A stretch of DNA of 64,000 bases from Amorphophallus konjac (GCA_022559845.1 CM040121.1:505714566-505778565), one strand, 5' to 3'; shown: positions 10,834 through 22,270, counted from the first letter of the stretch. The notes: generated by a model not told the origin, from the sequence alone. Program-made: numbers and translations.

Positions 10834-12999
10834 TGATGCGGGACGGGACCACGGACACGACAAGCTCGCGATCGTCCCTTAACGAGGGAAGCGTCGGATG
10901 TGCGCGGTTGAGAAACCGGCAATGAGCTAGGGTGGTCGGCTCTCTTTTGCGCCCGGATCGGGTCACGGGACGGCTTCGCTCTCTCTCGCAGCAGTGATAT
11001 TATAAATTGAAGGCGAGCTAGGTATCCCTACACATGCTCTCTAGCAGCGGCATATAAAGCATATAAAGAATTAAGCTAATGCCAAATGTAAGGGTGAAGG
11101 CGATACCTCCACGCTCTCGGCGTGGCGAAGATGGCACCCGGCCGAAGCTCGTACTCCCGGGAACTTAGTACATTATGTTTACAGTAGTACAAATAAGCCC
11201 ACTCCACGCAGGGAGGTAAAGGGCGACACAAGTGGGCCCGGGAGGACCAAGTTCGGGTTGACGGGCGGTTTCGGGCAATGCTTCGGCTTCACGCGTACTC
11301 GTGCTAGTGGGGGCCCACGTATTGACCGGAGGGGTCGTGTGGGGCCTGATGACTCCTCTGTTGTGGAGACACCTGGAAAGCGATCCCCTGGGATGGCGAG
11401 CTGCTGGAACGACCGCCGGACGCCGGGCGGCCCTCGGACGACGCTCACGGGAACTCGGCCACGAATCTGAAAATTTTGTTTGCAAGCGCACGACTCGGAA
11501 AAAACTGCTGTTGCGATCAGCCCCGTCGTCGGAATGCGACGAGGTTAGCGCCGTTGGAAAGCTGACTCAGAATACCTCGACGTAGGGGTCTTCAAAAAAA
11601 ATAATCAGATCTGTATTTCTGATCATGCATTTTACAAGCTTGCTGGAATCTGGCCAGAACTGCAGGGGCAGGTTCTGACTTCTCTGAAGATCGACGTTGA
11701 CCGGAAAGAAGACCTCCGAATCTTGAAATAATTTCTTCAGCAAAGTTGAAGGTATCTGAGAGAGGAATCCGGGACTATTTTTGGTTTTCTGATTGGAGAC
11801 GAAATGGATTTTTTGGGATTTCTTTACTAGACCTGGGTCGGATCTGGGAAACTGTGGGCAGACTGTTCTTGGGAACTTGGACGGTTTTTGTAAAATACTT
11901 GGAGGGTGAACCAAAAATTAAGAAAATTCCTGGTGGTAGAGGGATGTGGACAGAGATACCAGTAAATTTGGGCGACCCAACAAAATTCAAAAGATAGTTC
12001 GAATGGGGTAAACTCAGAGCTGGTGAACAGTAAACAGAACCAGGACAGATCTGGAACTTGGAATTGGACGAAAATCAAAAAATAGCTAAAGGATGAATTT
12101 TGACATGATTTTTTTTGTGGGGATAAGGGTTCTAGAGGGGAACCAACCCTGAAATTTTGAGCTTCAGAAGACGAAGGGAGTGATAGCAGGAATTCGGAGA
12201 AGAAGGATCTGTCCTGAGTGGACAGAACACCGAAACCGTTGGCGACGACGCGTCGGCGGCGAGACAATGGCGGCGGCGATCACCGGAGTTGCTTCAGATG
12301 CTGGAGGGGATCAAGGGGGAGGGGATTACACTCTAGAAAGGGGAGAGGGGGTGGAGGAACTAGGTAGAGAGAGGGGAGGGGCGCAAGATCCAATTGGGGG
12401 CAAATGCCTTTTTTTCCTTCATTAATTCCTTCAATATGAAAAATACAACCTTATATAGGATGCCAACCAAACTCAACCTCAACCCTTGGATCTAGGGGTT
12501 TGGATTGAAGGGCTGGGATACAATGTGAATCACACATTTAATACATTAATTTAATCTAATTTGACCATACTTATTCAACCTTGGACTATATCTATTCAAA
12601 CACCACCTAATACACAACTACCTTGCCTAATAAGACAAGGAACATTGCGCCCCCTTCCATGGGCCAAAGCCATTCATGGGCCAAGAGCCTCCCATTAGAT
12701 CATGCTAGACTTGGGCCTTCCAAGTCTTGGTGGTCCATGAGAGGGAGTGGCCCAATTGGGCCATAAATGACTAATATGATCCATAAGGGTAGCATTTGGT
12801 CCAATATGAACTAGGCTTTCTAATGGACTCTACTAATGGCAATCTAACCTTGGACTTGACATAACAAATGGCCCATTGGCTTGATATAAGCCTTACAAGG
12901 AGCCCAAAAGAAAGAAATTATACAATTACAACTTCATACAAGCCATATCACACAAATACACTTCACCCGTGTAATGAAATCGCCTTTGATGCCCCATCA
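10834..12999 (-). repeat. 3' LTR of the TR-GAG element
   Basis: 2166 bp, nearly identical to 15398-17562. The open frames inside it recur in the other LTR and are GC-rich shadows, not genes. The TGATG/CATCA ends form the short terminal inverted repeat. Confidence 0.92.
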
Positions 13000-13020
13000 A
13001 TTCTCCCCGGGTGGGAGGAA
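13000..13020 (-). promoter_or_regulatory. Purine-rich tract before the TR-GAG 3' LTR
   Basis: On the minus strand CCCGGGGAGAAT lies right before the LTR's TGATG. It is short and less pure than in the Tekay-like element. Confidence 0.5.
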
Positions 13021-13484
13021 CTCGACCCCGTCGAGTAGGGGTATGGCTTCTCCAGTACTCCGGCGGATCTGTCACCGTGCTAAGTAGCGCGGGTATGCTC
13101 CACTCCAAGTGATCGGCACCTGCTCATTCCATATATACTCGATATGCGCACTGCTATGGCTAAAGGTGGTCACTCCGAAGGGGCACTCTCAAAAGGAAGG
13201 AAACAGCTCGAAGACTCACTAGGAATCACCGCTGAGTCCCTATAGGTGACTGATCCGGGTATAGATGTAGAACCGATCCCATACTCATCAAGTGAGTCGA
13301 CTCGCTTCACACTCATAAGAGAACGACACGAGCTTTCATAAGACACATGCAGACTCACCATGCACTGACACATGAATGAAAATCACACAAACAATCGACT
13401 CAAAATCACCACACAAACAAACCACACAAAGAAAACACACTGACTCATGCACGACTCTAGACTAAGGTGGTAGCATCAAACCCA
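13021..13484. other. Internal untranslated region downstream of TR-GAG gag
   Basis: Lies between the gag stop and the purine tract. No protease or RT motifs in any frame. Confidence 0.5.
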
Positions 13485-15059
13485 CTAGGTGGCGACATCC
13501 TGGGCGGCCGAAGGGTCGCCCAGCTCTTCCCCCATGGCATAGTATTCATCGGCCAGTGCCTCATCGGCCTCGTAATCGACATGCTCAAGCTCGGGAGGTG
13601 CGGATCCGCCAACACCTAAGGCTAGGGTGGTGCGAGCGGGACACTCACTAGCAATGTGGCCATACCCGTGACAGTGGAAACATTGTATTCGCGATCGACT
13701 ACTCTCCCCGACAAGAGGGGACTTACCCTTATCATCCCGTCGGGTAGGGGGTGTAGGCAACAATGGGGGAGGTGTAGGTGCCTTGGACAAGAGTGGAGGG
13801 GGTGCCGGTACGAGAGGACGGCCTATAGGAGCTGGGGAACGGGCAAAGGGTGCCGGTGGTTGGGATGGAAATAGATCCCGGGGTGGAGGAGGGCGAGGCC
13901 GTGGAGCGAAGTGCTCCTGACGGGTGGGCTCCTGAGGTCGAGCTATGGGAGGCCGCTGATGTGGGCCTATAGAGTGACGGGGCTCGGTACTACGGAGAGG
14001 GGTGGGGCCCAATCGATGGCTAGACTCGAACTCTCCCTCAAATTGCTCCATCTCGAGAGCAACCTGATATGCCTCTTCCAACGTCTTGGCATTGCGGCGG
14101 AAAAGCTCATACTGGTAGTGTGGCCGCAAACCACGTCGAAAGCGGGACACGGGCATGGTACTCTCCTCCGTGACACCACATCGTAGAAAGTACTCATCAA
14201 ACTCCGCGATGTATTCGGAGACGGATCGGTCTCCATGGCTAAGACTTTGCCATCTATCGATGAGTCGCTGGCGGTATGTGGGAGGAAGGTACTTTTGCCG
14301 AAGTTTATTCTTCATCTCGGCCCATGTGTCGATCGGGGGTTCTAGCCGCTGAAGTAGCAGGCTCTCCACATTCTTCCAATAGGTTTGTGCCTGCCCCATG
14401 AGTTTCATGGTGGCAAATCGGACCCTTCGACGCTCCGACATATCATACCATTCAAAATAACGGTCCATGCCAAACTCCCAATCTAGGTAGACTTTCGGAT
14501 CCAAAGACCCGTAAAAAGCGGGAGGATCCGCTCGCACGGTCTTAAGGACCCGATCATCATCCTCATCTCGTTGTGGCTGAAAACCACGACGGCGTTGACC
14601 ATACCCCTCGTAGGCATTGTCGGACCCATAGTCCTCGAGACCAAGGTCACGGTGTGGTAGTTGGGGAACCCGAGGAGGGGCGGGTGGAGGAACCAGTGGT
14701 GGCTGGTTTTGGGCCGCGGGAGCGGCCTGGACTTGGGCCATGGGAGCGGGTTGGACTTGGGCCCCCGCGGGAGGAGGTGCGGGTGGACCTTGGGCTGCCC
14801 CAGGAGGGTCCCCGTGTGACATCCTATCTAACCGCCCAACGAGGTCTTGGACCGACCTATCGGAGTTCTCCATGCGTCCCTCCATGGCCCTAAGGCGACC
14901 ATCCATATTCTCGGAGAAGGTCCGAAAGTTAGCATCGGATTGGTCCAACCTAGCCATAATGGCCATCATCGCCTCTTGTAGGGAGTGGAAGTCTCCCGAG
15001 GTATCCCGTGGGTTGGCCATAGGTGGGGGTGAGTACTGAGTACCCCGACGAGTGGGCAT
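13485..15059 (-). CDS. gag polyprotein of the TR-GAG element (524 aa, intact)
   Basis: The open frame extends to 15083 on a GTG, but the first ATG in it is at 15059 (MPTRRGTQ), chosen as start; TAG stop at 13485-13487. Order: a short N-terminal coiled coil (about residues 20-80), a Pro/Ala/Gln-rich linker, the retrotransposon gag capsid domain (about 170-340; RVRFATMKLMGQAQTYWKNV, KYLPPTYRQRLIDRWQSL, SVSEYIAEFDEYF), a Pro-rich stretch, and one CCHC zinc knuckle (CFHCHGYGHIASEC). It would package element RNA. There are no stops or frameshifts over 1.57 kb, so coding potential has been kept. Nothing resembling pol lies between the two LTRs. Confidence 0.85.
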   Translation of the reverse strand: MPTRRGTQYSPPPMANPRDTSGDFHSLQEAMMAIMARLDQSDANFRTFSENMDGRLRAMEGRMENSDRSVQDLVGRLDRMSHGDPPGAAQGPPAPPPAGAQVQPAPMAQVQAAPAAQNQPPLVPPPAPPRVPQLPHRDLGLEDYGSDNAYEGYGQRRRGFQPQRDEDDDRVLKTVRADPPAFYGSLDPKVYLDWEFGMDRYFEWYDMSERRRVRFATMKLMGQAQTYWKNVESLLLQRLEPPIDTWAEMKNKLRQKYLPPTYRQRLIDRWQSLSHGDRSVSEYIAEFDEYFLRCGVTEESTMPVSRFRRGLRPHYQYELFRRNAKTLEEAYQVALEMEQFEGEFESSHRLGPTPLRSTEPRHSIGPHQRPPIARPQEPTRQEHFAPRPRPPPPRDLFPSQPPAPFARSPAPIGRPLVPAPPPLLSKAPTPPPLLPTPPTRRDDKGKSPLVGESSRSRIQCFHCHGYGHIASECPARTTLALGVGGSAPPELEHVDYEADEALADEYYAMGEELGDPSAAQDVAT

Positions 15060-15379
15060 GCAAACACACCGACTAGAGAACACCGACTAAAGCAAAACAC
15101 ACTAATGCAAAATGATGCGCCTAGACTTAACCAAAACTCGGTACGCGGCGGAGATAATTGACCCGAAGGTCACTCGCACAAGTGTGCGGCCTTCCCGATA
15201 GGCGTAACCTAACGGTCGGACAACACCTTTTTATATACCGAGTAAAGGGATGTATGCGACCCAAAAATGACTCTTTTTGTTGTTTTAAAAATATGATGAT
15301 CCTAAACACGACTTAGACCGACTAATGACTAGACGTAAATGACACTCTTTTTTTTTCTTTTTGACACCCTAGACTCAAA
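15060..15379. other. TR-GAG leader between primer site and gag start
   Basis: About 320 bases, the 5' leader on the minus strand, where an RNA packaging signal would be expected. No coding signal. Confidence 0.45.
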
Positions 15380-15394
15380 CTCGCTCTGATATCA
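15380..15394 (-). promoter_or_regulatory. Primer-binding site of the TR-GAG element
   Basis: Read on the minus strand just inside the 5' LTR: TGATATCAGAGCGAG. The complement of the plant initiator Met-tRNA 3' end is TGGTATCAGAGC, so this is that site with one G-to-A change. Confidence 0.75.
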
Positions 15395-15397
15395 AAT

Positions 15398-17562
15398 TGA
15401 TGCGGGACGGGACCACGGACATGACAAGCTCGCGATCGTCCCTTAACGAGGGAAGCGTCGGATGTGCGCGGTTGAGAAACCGGCAATGAGCTAGGGTGGT
15501 CGGCTCTCTTTTGCGCCCGGATCGAGTCACGGGACGGCTTCGCTCTCTCTCGCAGCAGTGATATTATAAATTGAAGGCGAGCTAGGTATCCCTACACATG
15601 CTCTCTAGCAGCGGCATATAAAGCATATAAAGAATTAAGCTAATGCCAAATGTAAGGGTGAAGGCGATACCTCCACGCTCTCGGCGTGGCGAAGATGGCA
15701 CCCGGCCGAAGCTCGTACTCCCGGGAACTTAGTACATTATGTTTACAGCAGTACAAATAAGCCCACTCCACGCAGGGAGGTAAAGGGCGACACAAGTGGG
15801 CCCGGGAGGACCAAGTTCGGGTTGACGGGCGGTTTCGGGCAATGCTTCGGCTTCACGCGTACTCGTGCTAGTGGGGGCCCACGTATTGACCGGAGGGGTC
15901 GTGTGGGGCCTGATGACTCCTCTGTTGTGGAGACACCTGGAAAGCGTTCCCCTGGGATGGCGAGCTGCTGGAACGACCGCCGGACGCCGGGCGGCCCTCG
16001 GACGACGCTCACGGGAACTCGGCCACGAATCTGAAAATTTTGTTTGCAGGCGCGCGACTCGGAGAAAACTGCTGCTGCAATCAGCCCCGTCGTCGGAATG
16101 CGACGAGGTTAGCGCCGTTGGAAAGCTGACTCAGAATACCTCGACGTAGGGGTCTGAAAAAAAAATAATCAGATCTGTATTTCTGATCATGCATTTTACA
16201 AGCTTGCTGGAATCTGGCCAGAACTACAGGGGCAGGTTCTGACTTCTCTGAAGATCGACGTTGATCGGAAAGAAGACCTCCGAATCTTGAAATAATTTCT
16301 TCAGCAAAGTTGAAGGTATCTGAGAGAGGAATCCGGGACTATTTTTGGTTTTCTGATTGGAGACGAAATGGATTTTCTGGGATTTCTTTACTAGACCTGG
16401 GTCGGATCTAGGAAACTGTGGGCAGACTGTTCTTGGGAACTTGGACGGTTTTTGTAAAATACTTGGAGGGTGAACCAAAAATTAAGAAAATTCCTGGTGG
16501 TAGAGGGATGTGGACAGAGATACCAGTAAATTTGGGCGACCCAACAAAATTCAAAAGATGGTTCGAATGGGGTAAACTCAGAGCTGGTGAACAGTAAACA
16601 GAACCAGGACAGATCTGGAACTTGGACTTGGACGAAAATCAAAAAATAGCTAAAGATGAATGTTGACGTGATTTTTTTTGTGGGGATAAGGGTTCTAGAG
16701 GGGAACCAACCCTGAAATTTTGAGCTTCAGAAGACGAAGGGAGTGATAGCAGGAATTCATAGAAGAAGGGTCTGTCCTGAGTGGACAGAACACCGAAACC
16801 GTTGGCGACGACGCGTCGGCGGCGAGACGATGGCGACGGCGATCACCGGAGTTGCTTCAGATGCTGGAGGGGATCAAGGGGGAGGGGATTACACTCTAGA
16901 AAGGGGAGAGGGGGTGGAGGAACCAGGTAGAGAGAGGGGAGGGGCGCAAGATCCAATTGGGGGCAAATGCCTTTTTTTCCTTCATTAATTCCTTCAATAT
17001 GAAAAATACAACCTTATATAGGATGCCAACCAAACTCAACCTCAACCCTTGGATCTAGGGGTTTGGATTGAAGGGCTGGGATACAATGTGAATCACACAT
17101 TTAATACATTAATTTAATCTAATTTGACCATACTTATTCAACCTTGGACTAGATCTATTCAAACACCACCTAATACACAACTACCTTGCCTAATAAGACA
17201 AGGAACCTTGCGCCCCCTTCCATGGGCCAAAGCCATTCATGGGCCAAGAGCCTCCCATTAGATCATGCTAGACTTGGGCCTTCCAAGTCTTGGTGGTCCA
17301 TGAGAGGGAGTGGCCCAATTGGGCCATAAATGACTAATATGGTCCATAAGGGTAGCATTTGGTCCAATATGAACTAGGCTTTCTAATGGACTCTACTAAT
17401 GGCAATCTAACCTTAGACTTGACATAACAAATGGCCCATTGGCTTGATATAAGCCTTACAAGGAGCCCAAAAGAAAGAAATTACACAATTACAACTTCAT
17501 ACAAGCCATATCACACAAATACACTTCACCCGTGTAATGAAATCGCCTTTGATGCCCCATCA
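15398..17562 (-). repeat. 5' LTR of the TR-GAG element
   Basis: 2165 bp, the second copy. Read on the minus strand it begins TGATGGGGC and ends CCCGCATCA, followed by the primer site. Confidence 0.92.
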
Positions 17563-17567
17563 CTAGT
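17563..17567. repeat. Target site duplication CTAGT, right copy
   Basis: Directly follows the LTR end and matches 10829-10833. Confidence 0.9.
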
Positions 17568-19896
17568 TAAGATGTAGTTATCTCATGATTGGCAAAAACA
17601 TCTTGTTAGGGATAAAAGTCCTCTGATTTTGATTGATTTCATGCATCATGAATCATGAATTCCATATTTTAGTGGGTTCATGCATACATACATATCCTTA
17701 GCCCTAATCAAAGATCAAAGATATTATCTTGTCTATTCACTAAAACCCATGCATGTAGTTGGCCCATACTTCGTTTATCATGCCTAGAATAATTGTAGTA
17801 TTTTGATTTCCAGGCATGTTATGTTTTCATAAACTTTTTCTTTATTTTACTACCAGCAGACGATCTGACACATCAAGGTAAGACCGTCACAATGATATAA
17901 CGGCCTTACGATAAGCCGTCACACCTTCTTTAGTGTTTGAAGTTCTCTGTTGTCTCTGACGCACCATCTATGGAGCGTTACATTACTGTAACGGCCTCAC
18001 GATAAACCGTCACAGTCACTGTGAGGCACCCATTCTAGACCGTCAGGGTAACTGTAGACAGAATGGGAAACTAGTTAATTTAACTTATAAATAAGCCTAG
18101 TTATCTAAGTTTGGACCTGTTATCATGACTTTAAGTTTATTTACTGATTCATAATAGAAATTGCATGATTAAGGTATCTTAAGTTATTTTAAGTTATGTT
18201 AATTTCATGTGCCAAAATTTGATAGTTTTGTATCTAAATCATGATTTTCCATAGATGTATTGACGGAGTTTTATCATGATTTCCTATTGTTACACATCCT
18301 CTCTGTCAATAGAGTCATTTCTTTAAGTACATGGCACATATTCCGGTATGTTGTCTATTAGTTTACACTTTACACTATAGGAATATTATTCTTGGACATG
18401 AGGACCTCTCTATTGGATATTCCTTCCAATGAACTAGGAAATCTTGTTGCAAGGCCTCCGTAATTCTCCGCGAGTCTGGGATTCCCACTAGGACGCCGAG
18501 TTAGTTGTACCAGTAAAACTCAATTGTTTAGATTACACTATCGATGTTTCTGGTTATCAGTAGTGTAACGGATCTATATTGGACCGTCAGGCACATGTAA
18601 CGGCCCAATATACGACCGTCACATTCAACTGAGTCTGATTTCTTGGTTCTGGATTAAGACTAATGTAACGGCCCAATACTGGAGCGTCACATCATGTAAC
18701 GGCCCAGTACACGACCGTCACACTGCTTGAGTATTTTAACCCGAGATTTGACCAAGGGTTGATATTTCAAGGTTTCTAAATATACTATTGATGATCTAGA
18801 ACTTATCATATTGATCAAGAAACCTAATATAATGAATGGAAGATAAAGAATGTACCGTTATGCTGCCGATTTATTTCCATAAGCATAACATAGTATAAGT
18901 CATTCTTGATTTCTCATGATTCTTATTAAATCATTCATTCATTGAATTATTGTTATCAAGAGCTTGTTGGAATTGTACATTCTTGGCCATACTTTATTGT
19001 TACATGCGTGAAAAAAGTTTGATTTATACTTGAAGATGCGATCGAGCACTGATTGTGTTCAAGGGCTCTATGCTAGTCCCCTCGGCTGATTGTCAGAAAC
19101 ATACTATTATAAATCATGGGGTATGATGCTACTGGCGTCGCATTGCGCCCCGAGTACTTTCTTTATAAATAAGTGAAAATCCACAACACAATATAGCATG
19201 ATTGATACTTATACATAACTTTCTTGATATTCCACAGAAATTCACGAAGTACTTGCTCATAAGCAAAAGATACTGGAGTGATGATTATGTGGCTTGCTAG
19301 TACATTCTCGTTACATTCTTGTTCATGAAAGGCCATATCATGTTCTTATAACATTCTTGCTAGTTCATACTTGCTCTCATTCTATCTTACATACTTTGGT
19401 TTAATCGCATGATTGATCGCATTCGCATGATTTTACCTTATTCCTCTAGAGCAAAAACGTTAATTACTTTAATGATGTCTTCATGTTGATGCGAAGATAC
19501 CTATTGGGAAAGTGTGCTCATTACCTATTTCCATTCTTTTCAGGAAATGAAAGTGATTCGAATTCGGATTCGGGTTATACAAGTAGCGGGTCCGAGAGCG
19601 AATGAAAGTATTGTTAAAGAATGAGCGAAGACTTAGGAAGTTTACATTATTTAGATCGAGTCTATATAAATTCTTATTTCTTGAGTCTAGCATGATGGAA
19701 GTTGAATTAGTGGTTGTATTCGAATATTGGATTTGATTATTAATGAAAGTTGAAGTTGAGTAAATATTGTGCGATTGCATTCTTATGTGTGATTGTCTTG
19801 TGCTCTGATCGTTCTTGCTTGCAAGAGGCTAATCATGTCGGCTGTTCGCGTTCCTCGAGCGAGTCTTCCACTGTAATAAAGGCACGGGGCGTGACA
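17568..19896 (+). repeat. 3' LTR of the Tekay-like element, right part
   Basis: Continues the LTR after the TR-GAG insertion and ends GGGGCGTGACA, a usual end for this clade. It holds at least five further copies of a GTAACGG ... CCGTCAC inverted motif (see findings). The host flank cannot be checked for a target duplication because the 5' LTR is missing. Confidence 0.75.
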
Positions 19897-20640
19897 CTCC
19901 TAGACCCTCGTCATGGCTGCCCTCTAAGGGCTTTGACTCCCTCATCTCCAACAAGGCCCGCATCCCCCAATCACGCCACATTTGTTTGCATTTTTGGGTT
20001 GAAAGAGATCATGTTGCATGGGTCCACAAGGGGCAACATGGATATTCTTTCTTTAGACCATTGACGAGGGCCTCGACAACATGGTCAAGGAGTACAACTG
20101 CATTGCCACCTCATCCTCCCCCGATGGGGCCGGCTCAATCACCATCAACAGTTGCAACCCCCCACCTCCTCCTCTTCCTCTTCCCTGCCAAGCCGGAGTC
20201 CACAGGGCCTTCCTCCTCATTCGGCTCCCTCTTCAATGACTCCAAGTCTCAGACCTGGTTCATCGATGCCTTCAATGGCTCCATGCTTAGACGCAACCTC
20301 TCCTCTGCTGACTCTGTGACCTTGTCCGTCAACTGCCTCCTCCACCTCGACGACGTGAACCCCTTTCCCAACGGACAAGGCAACGACAGAGTCTTGCTGG
20401 ACCCTGACCATGGGGTGCTCTTCTGGCGCCAAGACTCGTCCATTAAAGTCAGCAGTAGGGGCAGCCAGGACTTCCACGGGGGTAGAGAGAGAGTAGAGAG
20501 AGATGAGGTGAGAGAGGCAGTGGGGGTGGGGCAAGAGCAGTGAGAGGGAAATCGCTAGAGGGGGTTTCCCTCTGACGTCACCTTGCTCATCCAGCATGGG
20601 CTCTCTCCCTCTGGCAGTGGCAGTGCCCGTCCTCTCTCCT
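19897..20640. other. Unassigned sequence with an open frame right of the Tekay-like LTR
   Basis: A plus-strand frame of 185 codons (19986-20543) and overlapping minus frames are open in GC-rich sequence. The best stretch includes SQTWFIDAFNGSMLRR, but I recognise no family in any frame. It could be a gene fragment or chance. No TATA, clear start context or splice sites decide it. Confidence 0.3.
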
Positions 20641-20649
20641 ATGATAGTG

Positions 20650-20651
<2 letters not shown>

Positions 20652-20704
<53 letters not shown>
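20652..20704. repeat. (GA)n microsatellite
   Basis: About 26 GA units in a row. Confidence 0.95.
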
Positions 20705-20706
<2 letters not shown>

Positions 20707-21102
20707 TTAACCTAAGATTAGGTTAGTCATTCTCTCTCTTAACCCACACGTTATTTTAGTTAAACAAATTGGGGTTACGGTGAGGGTATAATCGCAAGAA
20801 TGTGGGATAAATCATGTGTATCGGTGGCAATATGCCAAAGGTAGGGATTTATATGCAAATACGGAGGTTTACAGGGATATTATTTTAAAAAGCCCAAAAA
20901 GTATTGGCATATCTAGTAATTGACTTGCTGGATTAAATTAATTTTCAATCATCTATCGTGTGAATTTATATAATCGACTATAAGTGTCAGACACGAATGC
21001 ATGCCCCATCGAAGCCTCCACCGCCATATTTTCGACAATAACCCCATGGAGGAGGGTAGCCACCAACTGCAAATGTTACTGTCGTGGGAGAAAAGGTTTC
21101 CC
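20705..21102. other. Unassigned AT-rich sequence between GA arrays
   Basis: No gene or repeat end that I can support. Confidence 0.5.
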
Positions 21103-21104
21103 CC

Positions 21105-21142
<38 letters not shown>

Positions 21143-21273
21143 GGCTATCGGGGAAAGGGTGCCAAATGGCCTAGGTGGTTTTTGTGAGAGATACCACAAA
21201 GGGGGAGAGAGCAGAGAGATAGAGAGAGAGTGTGTGTGCAGGGGAGCACGGGAGGGGGGTCTTTGAGAGAGAC

Positions 21274-21321
<48 letters not shown>

Positions 21322-21450
21322 ATAGGGCATCAGAGGGGGAAAGGTCGACGAATGGCTTGGGTGGTTTCAGAGAGAGAGAGAGAGAGAGAGTAGTGAGCAA
21401 GTTGTGGAAGGGGGAAAGGGTGCTAGACTGAGGGTTTCAGAGAGAGAGAG
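21103..21450. repeat. Cluster of (GA)n arrays
   Basis: Four or five GA blocks (for example 21108-21139, 21280-21320, 21370-21390) separated by similar unique segments (GGGGAAAGGGTGC..., CTAGGTGG/TTGGGTGG). This suggests local duplication of a GA block plus its flank. The Ser/Leu-rich frames here are artefacts of the repeat. Confidence 0.85.
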
Positions 21451-21590
21451 CACCGGGGAAAGGAGAGAGTTCATTTTTGTAACGACATATTCTTTATCAT
21501 CTTATGAGCTTTTTATTAAGAGTTAGAAGATTGTAAGGCCTAAAAGTAAAAATCTTTATATTCATAAATATATACACATATAAAATATAT

Positions 21591-21620
21591 CACTACAATA
21601 AAAGGCGGAGTTTGCGACGA
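21591..21620. repeat. CACTA left terminal inverted repeat
   Basis: CACTACAATAAAAGGCGG followed by TTTGCGACGA; subterminal TCCGTC/GACGGA repeats continue to about 22080. Confidence 0.8.
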
Positions 21621-22178
21621 CATCCTTCCATCGCAAATCCGTCGGAAAACCTTTTTGCGACGGCTTACAGACGGATTTGGGACGGAATATGGCCGTCTTA
21701 TATTCCTAGTCACAAATTTCAGACAGATACCATTCCGTCCGAAATTCCGTCTTAAATTTCAGACGGAAAGTTTCCATCTGGAATGCCGTCGTAAATATTC
21801 CGTCTGAAATAGCGTCCCAAAATCCGTCTAAACTTTCAGACAGAACAATTCTGTCCTTATTTCCGTCGCAAACGTCAGATTTGAAATTTCAGACGGAATT
21901 AGTGCGTCGCTTCTCCGTCGCAAATTTCAGACGGATCCATCATAACATCCGTCTGAAACTTTTTTAAATTTTTATATAAAAAACATGAGTTTCAGACGGG
22001 GCTAGGATGGTCTCTATTTCCGTCGCAAATTTTAGACGGATTCGTCTCAAAATTCGTCCGAAATACTTTTATTAATTTTTTTAAAAAATTACAAAAAATT
22101 ACAAAAAACCTATTTAATTAAAAATATATCAAATATCACAATCAAACCAACGTACCGAAAACAAAACACATAAGAAAC

Positions 22179-22265
22179 TCAACAAATATCATCCTCCAGA
22201 TCGTCCATATCCTCATCCTCCCCGCCCTGCTCATCTCCTCTGTCGCCGCTCGCAGAAGGATCCTC
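22179..22265 (-). pseudogene. Probable last exon of the CACTA transposase-type gene
   Basis: On the minus strand TATAG at 22270-22266 is a splice acceptor. It opens a frame of 28 codons that is strongly acidic (GDEQGGEDEDMDDLEDDIC) and ends at TGA 22181-22179, just before the subterminal repeats. CACTA genes often end in such an acidic tail close to one terminus. The upstream exons are not identifiable; a weak candidate frame lies on the minus strand at 23835-23635. This is an inference from splice site, composition and position. Confidence 0.45.
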
Positions 22266-22270
22266 CTATA

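Larger units (their letters stand above)
10834..17562 (-). mobile_element. Complete gag-only LTR retrotransposon (TR-GAG type), 6.7 kb
   Basis: Two LTRs of 2166 and 2165 bp flank a 2.4-kb internal region whose only coding sequence is gag, on the minus strand. CTAGT is repeated at both ends (10829-10833 and 17563-17567). The LTRs begin TGATG and end CATCA. A primer site and a purine tract fit minus orientation, so the 5' LTR is 15398-17562. There is no protease, RT or integrase, so it must borrow these from an autonomous partner. I counted about 30-35 differences between the LTRs by eye (roughly 1.5%), which suggests a recent insertion. Confidence 0.92.
5463..19896 (+). mobile_element. 5'-truncated Tekay-like chromovirus (Ty3), interrupted by a TR-GAG element
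   Basis: Gag, protease, reverse transcriptase, RNase H, integrase and chromodomain follow in order from 5469 to 9804, then a purine tract and a long 3' LTR. The C-terminal chromodomain marks a chromovirus; the long LTR and GTGGGGGAGGG tract suit the Tekay/Del clade. The 5' LTR, primer site and gag start are missing, and the copy abuts the Tat-like LTR. A TR-GAG element (10834-17562) splits the 3' LTR. Without the insert and its duplicated 5 bases the LTR is ~3.32 kb (990 + 2329). Confidence 0.85.

Noticed and set aside
11165..12425. Several 70-146-codon frames on both strands, repeated at 15743-16988
   Set aside because: They lie in the TR-GAG LTRs, occur in both copies and on both strands, and have no domain.
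15376..15400. tRNA gene near CGCTCTGATATCA
   Set aside because: Only the complement of a Met-tRNA 3' end is present, in the place of a primer-binding site; no tRNA body.
21030..21400. Ser/Leu-rich 137-codon frame
   Set aside because: It is the translation of (GA)n arrays.
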